From: a virus
IMG/VR virus record: IMGVR_UViG_3300042566_000237
Location: 1 to 25,516 of that record
Strand: one strand, 5' to 3'
DNA: 25,516 nucleotides
Of the stretch, positions 24,315 to 25,516 are shown one piece after another. Each line of letters opens with the position of its first letter. Within the stretch, counting starts at the first letter, position 1. The notes under the pieces are model-generated. The model was not told where the DNA came from and did not search any database. It was given only the letters and a program-made list of their open reading frames with translations. Both the position numbers and the translations under genes were made by a program.

Positions 24315-24797
24315 CTATCGACCAAAACGCGGCCCAACGGCGGCAAAGCGGGCTAGTAGCTTCTTGCGGCGCTCCGCAGCGGCGAGATCGGGCGGGCCGC
24401 GCCGAGAAGCACTAATCTTGGCCTTTGTTTCGGCGCTATGCTTGTATCCCTTGGGCCGACCGCGCTTATTTTTTGCGATCCGGCCCCGTCGAACCATATC
24501 CATGGCGTTTGTCTTGGCGTCGCCCACGTACAGGTGGGCTGGGTTTACGCAGCGCGGGTTGTCGCAGTGGTGGCACGCCATCTGGTTCGGGCCGACAGGT
24601 CGCCCGTCAAGCTCCAAGGCGAAGCGGCTGGCGCGGATGGCCTTGCCGCGCTCTGCGATGAAAACGACCGGATAGTGTTTGGCGTCCGGTTTGCCCCACT
24701 GGGCGATGTAGTTCCAGCAGCCAGTATCGGGATCGACGGTATACCGGGTGTGAAATCTGGCAACCGGGTCGGTGCGGGGGCGGGTCTTGCGTGGCAT
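24315..24797 (-). CDS. Free-standing HNH homing-type endonuclease (160 aa)
   Basis: The ATG at 24797 (MPRKTRPRTD) is preferred over a GTG at 24830; neither has a clear SD, so translation may be weak. The core has VDPDTGCWNYIA, ASRFALELDGRPVGP, then CHHCDNPRCVNPAHLYVGD (residues 75-93) and KTNAMDM, the HNH active-site and zinc-binding layout. The C-terminus is very basic (RIAKNKRGRPKGYKHS, then ETKAKISASRRG), like the NUMOD3-type DNA-binding helices of homing enzymes. It lies between the GC-rich intergenic block and the first fibre gene. It shares the core but not the flanks with the HNH protein at 18316-18807. Confidence 0.88.
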   Translation of the reverse strand: MPRKTRPRTDPVARFHTRYTVDPDTGCWNYIAQWGKPDAKHYPVVFIAERGKAIRASRFALELDGRPVGPNQMACHHCDNPRCVNPAHLYVGDAKTNAMDMVRRGRIAKNKRGRPKGYKHSAETKAKISASRRGPPDLAAAERRKKLLARFAAVGPRFGR

Positions 24798-24855
24798 GCC
24801 GTTAATGTAGGGCGAGTTAAACCGACACACAACAAAATTTCAAAAGTTGGGGAAA

Positions 24856-24867
24856 CCAAAATTTTGG
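24856..24867. promoter_or_regulatory. Perfect AT-core palindrome
   Basis: CCAAAATTTTGG is a perfect 12-bp palindrome in an AT-rich patch beside the GC-rich array. A half-related sequence (CAAAATTTC) occurs at 24833-24841. It may be a protein-binding site, but this is inferred from symmetry only. Confidence 0.45.
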
Positions 24868-24916
24868 AGACGCCCCTGCCCAGCGCGCGTTCCGCGTCGC
24901 GCGCCGTGCGCCGGGG

Positions 24917-25025
24917 GGCGGGTGCGCGGGCGCGGGCACCCGCCTGCCCGCGATACGCGGGCACGCGCACGCGGGGCAGCGCGCGTGACGCGCACGCCCA
25001 CGTGACGCGCACCCCCACGGGTGCG
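24917..25025. repeat. Array of four GC-rich hairpins with direct repeats
   Basis: Perfect stems lie at 24917-24944 (9 bp, 10-base loop), 24945-24963 (8 bp, loop ATA), 24962-24987 (7 bp, 12-base loop) and 25008-25025 (7 bp, 4-base loop). CGTGACGCGCAC is repeated at 24984-24995 and 25001-25012. The first two hairpins abut exactly. No T-run follows any of them. Confidence 0.8.
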
Positions 25026-25066
25026 GGGCAGCGCATGCGCACGTAATACACCCATACGCGAGGACG

Positions 25067-25083
25067 CTACCTAGGGCAGGTAG
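25067..25083. promoter_or_regulatory. Inverted repeat after the small terminase-like gene
   Basis: CTACCT-AGGGC-AGGTAG is a 6-bp inverted repeat with a 5-base loop. It may be an operator or a weak hairpin downstream of the TerS-like gene. Confidence 0.35.
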
Positions 25084-25115
25084 TGGACACCGTGTCAGAT
25101 CAATAGGTTAGAGCC

Positions 25116-25472
25116 CTATCTCTGGACTGAACCGCCGGACAAGGCCCGGATTTCTGCGTCAATCTCTGCCAAGCTCATTTCTGACACGGGCCTCGTGTCG
25201 GTGTCAGCACCCGCCCCGCCGAGCACGCCGAGATAGTCCAAAATCGTGCGGGCGGCGCTGGCTTTTGCCGCGCCACTCTCGCCCGGATCGGCGCAAATTT
25301 GGGCCAGCGCGCCAAGGGCCACCGCTAGTAAATCGCCCGGTGTTTGTTTCGCCTCCGAAACGACCGAGCCATTGGGAAGCCCGCTGGCGGCTGACACGTC
25401 GTCCGGGCTACCTGACACCGCCCGACCTGCCCGACCGCCTTCCTTGGCCTTCCTAGGGCCTTGGCGGGGCAT
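25116..25472 (-). CDS. Putative terminase small subunit-like protein (118 aa)
   Basis: I used the ATG at 25472 (MPRQGPRKAKEGG); a GTG at 25490 is an alternative, and neither has an ideal SD. The N-terminal 40 residues are basic and Gly/Ser-rich. A helical core follows (GDLLAVALGALAQICADP, then GAAKASAARTILDYLG). The C-terminus ends in VSEMSLAEIDAEIRAL. A helix in which a repeated Ala pattern leads to a leucine-rich segment, and a short acidic C-terminal helix, resemble small phage terminase subunits and their relatives. I cannot see a definite helix-turn-helix. The gene is separated from TerL by about 12 kb. Alternative: another small DNA-binding or structural protein. Confidence 0.5.
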   Translation of the reverse strand: MPRQGPRKAKEGGRAGRAVSGSPDDVSAASGLPNGSVVSEAKQTPGDLLAVALGALAQICADPGESGAAKASAARTILDYLGVLGGAGADTDTRPVSEMSLAEIDAEIRALSGGSVQR

Positions 25473-25516
25473 CCTGACGCCGCCCCTCACGTCGCGCCCC
25501 GCTCGTGCATCCGTCG
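25473..25516. other. Upstream edge of the window
   Basis: Only 44 bases precede the last gene. They are GC-rich and include a possible purine-rich ribosome site (GAGGGG) about 10 bases from the ATG at 25472. No promoter is visible. Confidence 0.3.

Larger units (their letters stand above)
24798..25115. other. Gene-free structured intergenic region (318 bp)
   Basis: Nothing here looks like a gene; frames that cross it are low-complexity Arg/Ala/Pro translations. From 24798 to about 24867 it is AT-rich. From about 24880 to 25040 it is extremely GC-rich (mostly G and C in alternating runs) with several hairpins and direct repeats. From 25041 to 25115 the composition is normal and includes a GTGTCAG copy at 25092 and an inverted repeat at 25067-25083. 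It could hold a terminator/attenuator for the small terminase gene, a promoter for the fibre operon, or a packaging or replication signal. No single role is proven. Confidence 0.75.

Noticed and set aside
23006-24415. Plus-strand frame of 469 codons
   Set aside because: It is antisense to the 635-aa fibre gene and the HNH gene; no family features.
24804-24832. Promoter-like pair (TTGTGT, 17 bases, TACATT) before the first HNH gene
   Set aside because: The match is weak, and transcription would begin at about the start codon, leaving no leader; I could not support it as a feature.
24545-25051. Minus-strand frame of 168 codons crossing the GC-rich gap
   Set aside because: It overlaps the HNH gene in another frame, and its N-terminal half is Arg/Ala/Pro low complexity produced by the hairpin array.

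Overview
The window looks like the late, structural half of a GC-rich tailed-phage genome of the short-tailed (podovirus-like) kind. Every gene I can support lies on the minus strand, so genes are read from 25516 down to 1. They are tightly packed, with ATGA, TGATG or GTGA stop/start overlaps and Shine-Dalgarno sequences, which implies a few long operons. I see no tRNA, integrase, repressor, replication gene or bacterial gene. The base composition and the long antisense frames suggest a high-GC host, probably a proteobacterium, but the sequence does not fix the host or say whether this is a free phage or a prophage.

In transcription order the layout is as follows. (1) 25472-25116: a short protein with the look of a terminase small subunit. 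(2) 25115-24798: the only gene-free stretch over 300 bases, holding an extremely GC-rich run of back-to-back hairpins beside an AT-rich palindrome. (3) 24797-16221: an adsorption module with a free-standing HNH endonuclease, two large fibre-like proteins (635 and 576 aa), two small proteins (138 and 96 aa), a 330-aa fibre-like protein, a second HNH endonuclease and a 697-aa fibre. Three of the fibre-like proteins start with a similar short attachment-type motif, and two carry internal tandem duplications of about 150-170 residues. (4) 16212-14750: a small conserved phage protein, a GH19-type endolysin and a putative holin. (5) 14749-13328: a 473-aa protein with features of phage ADP-ribosyltransferase domains. 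(6) 13331-7161: terminase large subunit, portal, scaffold and major capsid protein. (7) 7102-4619: a capsid-adjacent conserved protein, tail adaptor (gatekeeper) and tail nozzle. (8) 4622-1: an acetyltransferase-fold protein like T7 gp13, then four probable internal virion (DNA ejection) proteins, the last of which runs off the window.

Together the genes package DNA (TerS/TerL/portal), build the head (scaffold/capsid), build the short tail (adaptor/nozzle/fibres), deliver DNA (ejection proteins) and lyse the host (holin/endolysin).

The most unusual signals are: the heptamer GTGTCAG, which I count about 30 times where about 3 would be expected, with 7 copies in 77 bp between portal and scaffold; the GC-rich hairpin array downstream of the small terminase; the ART-like protein overlapping the terminase; and the paired HNH genes flanking fibre genes.
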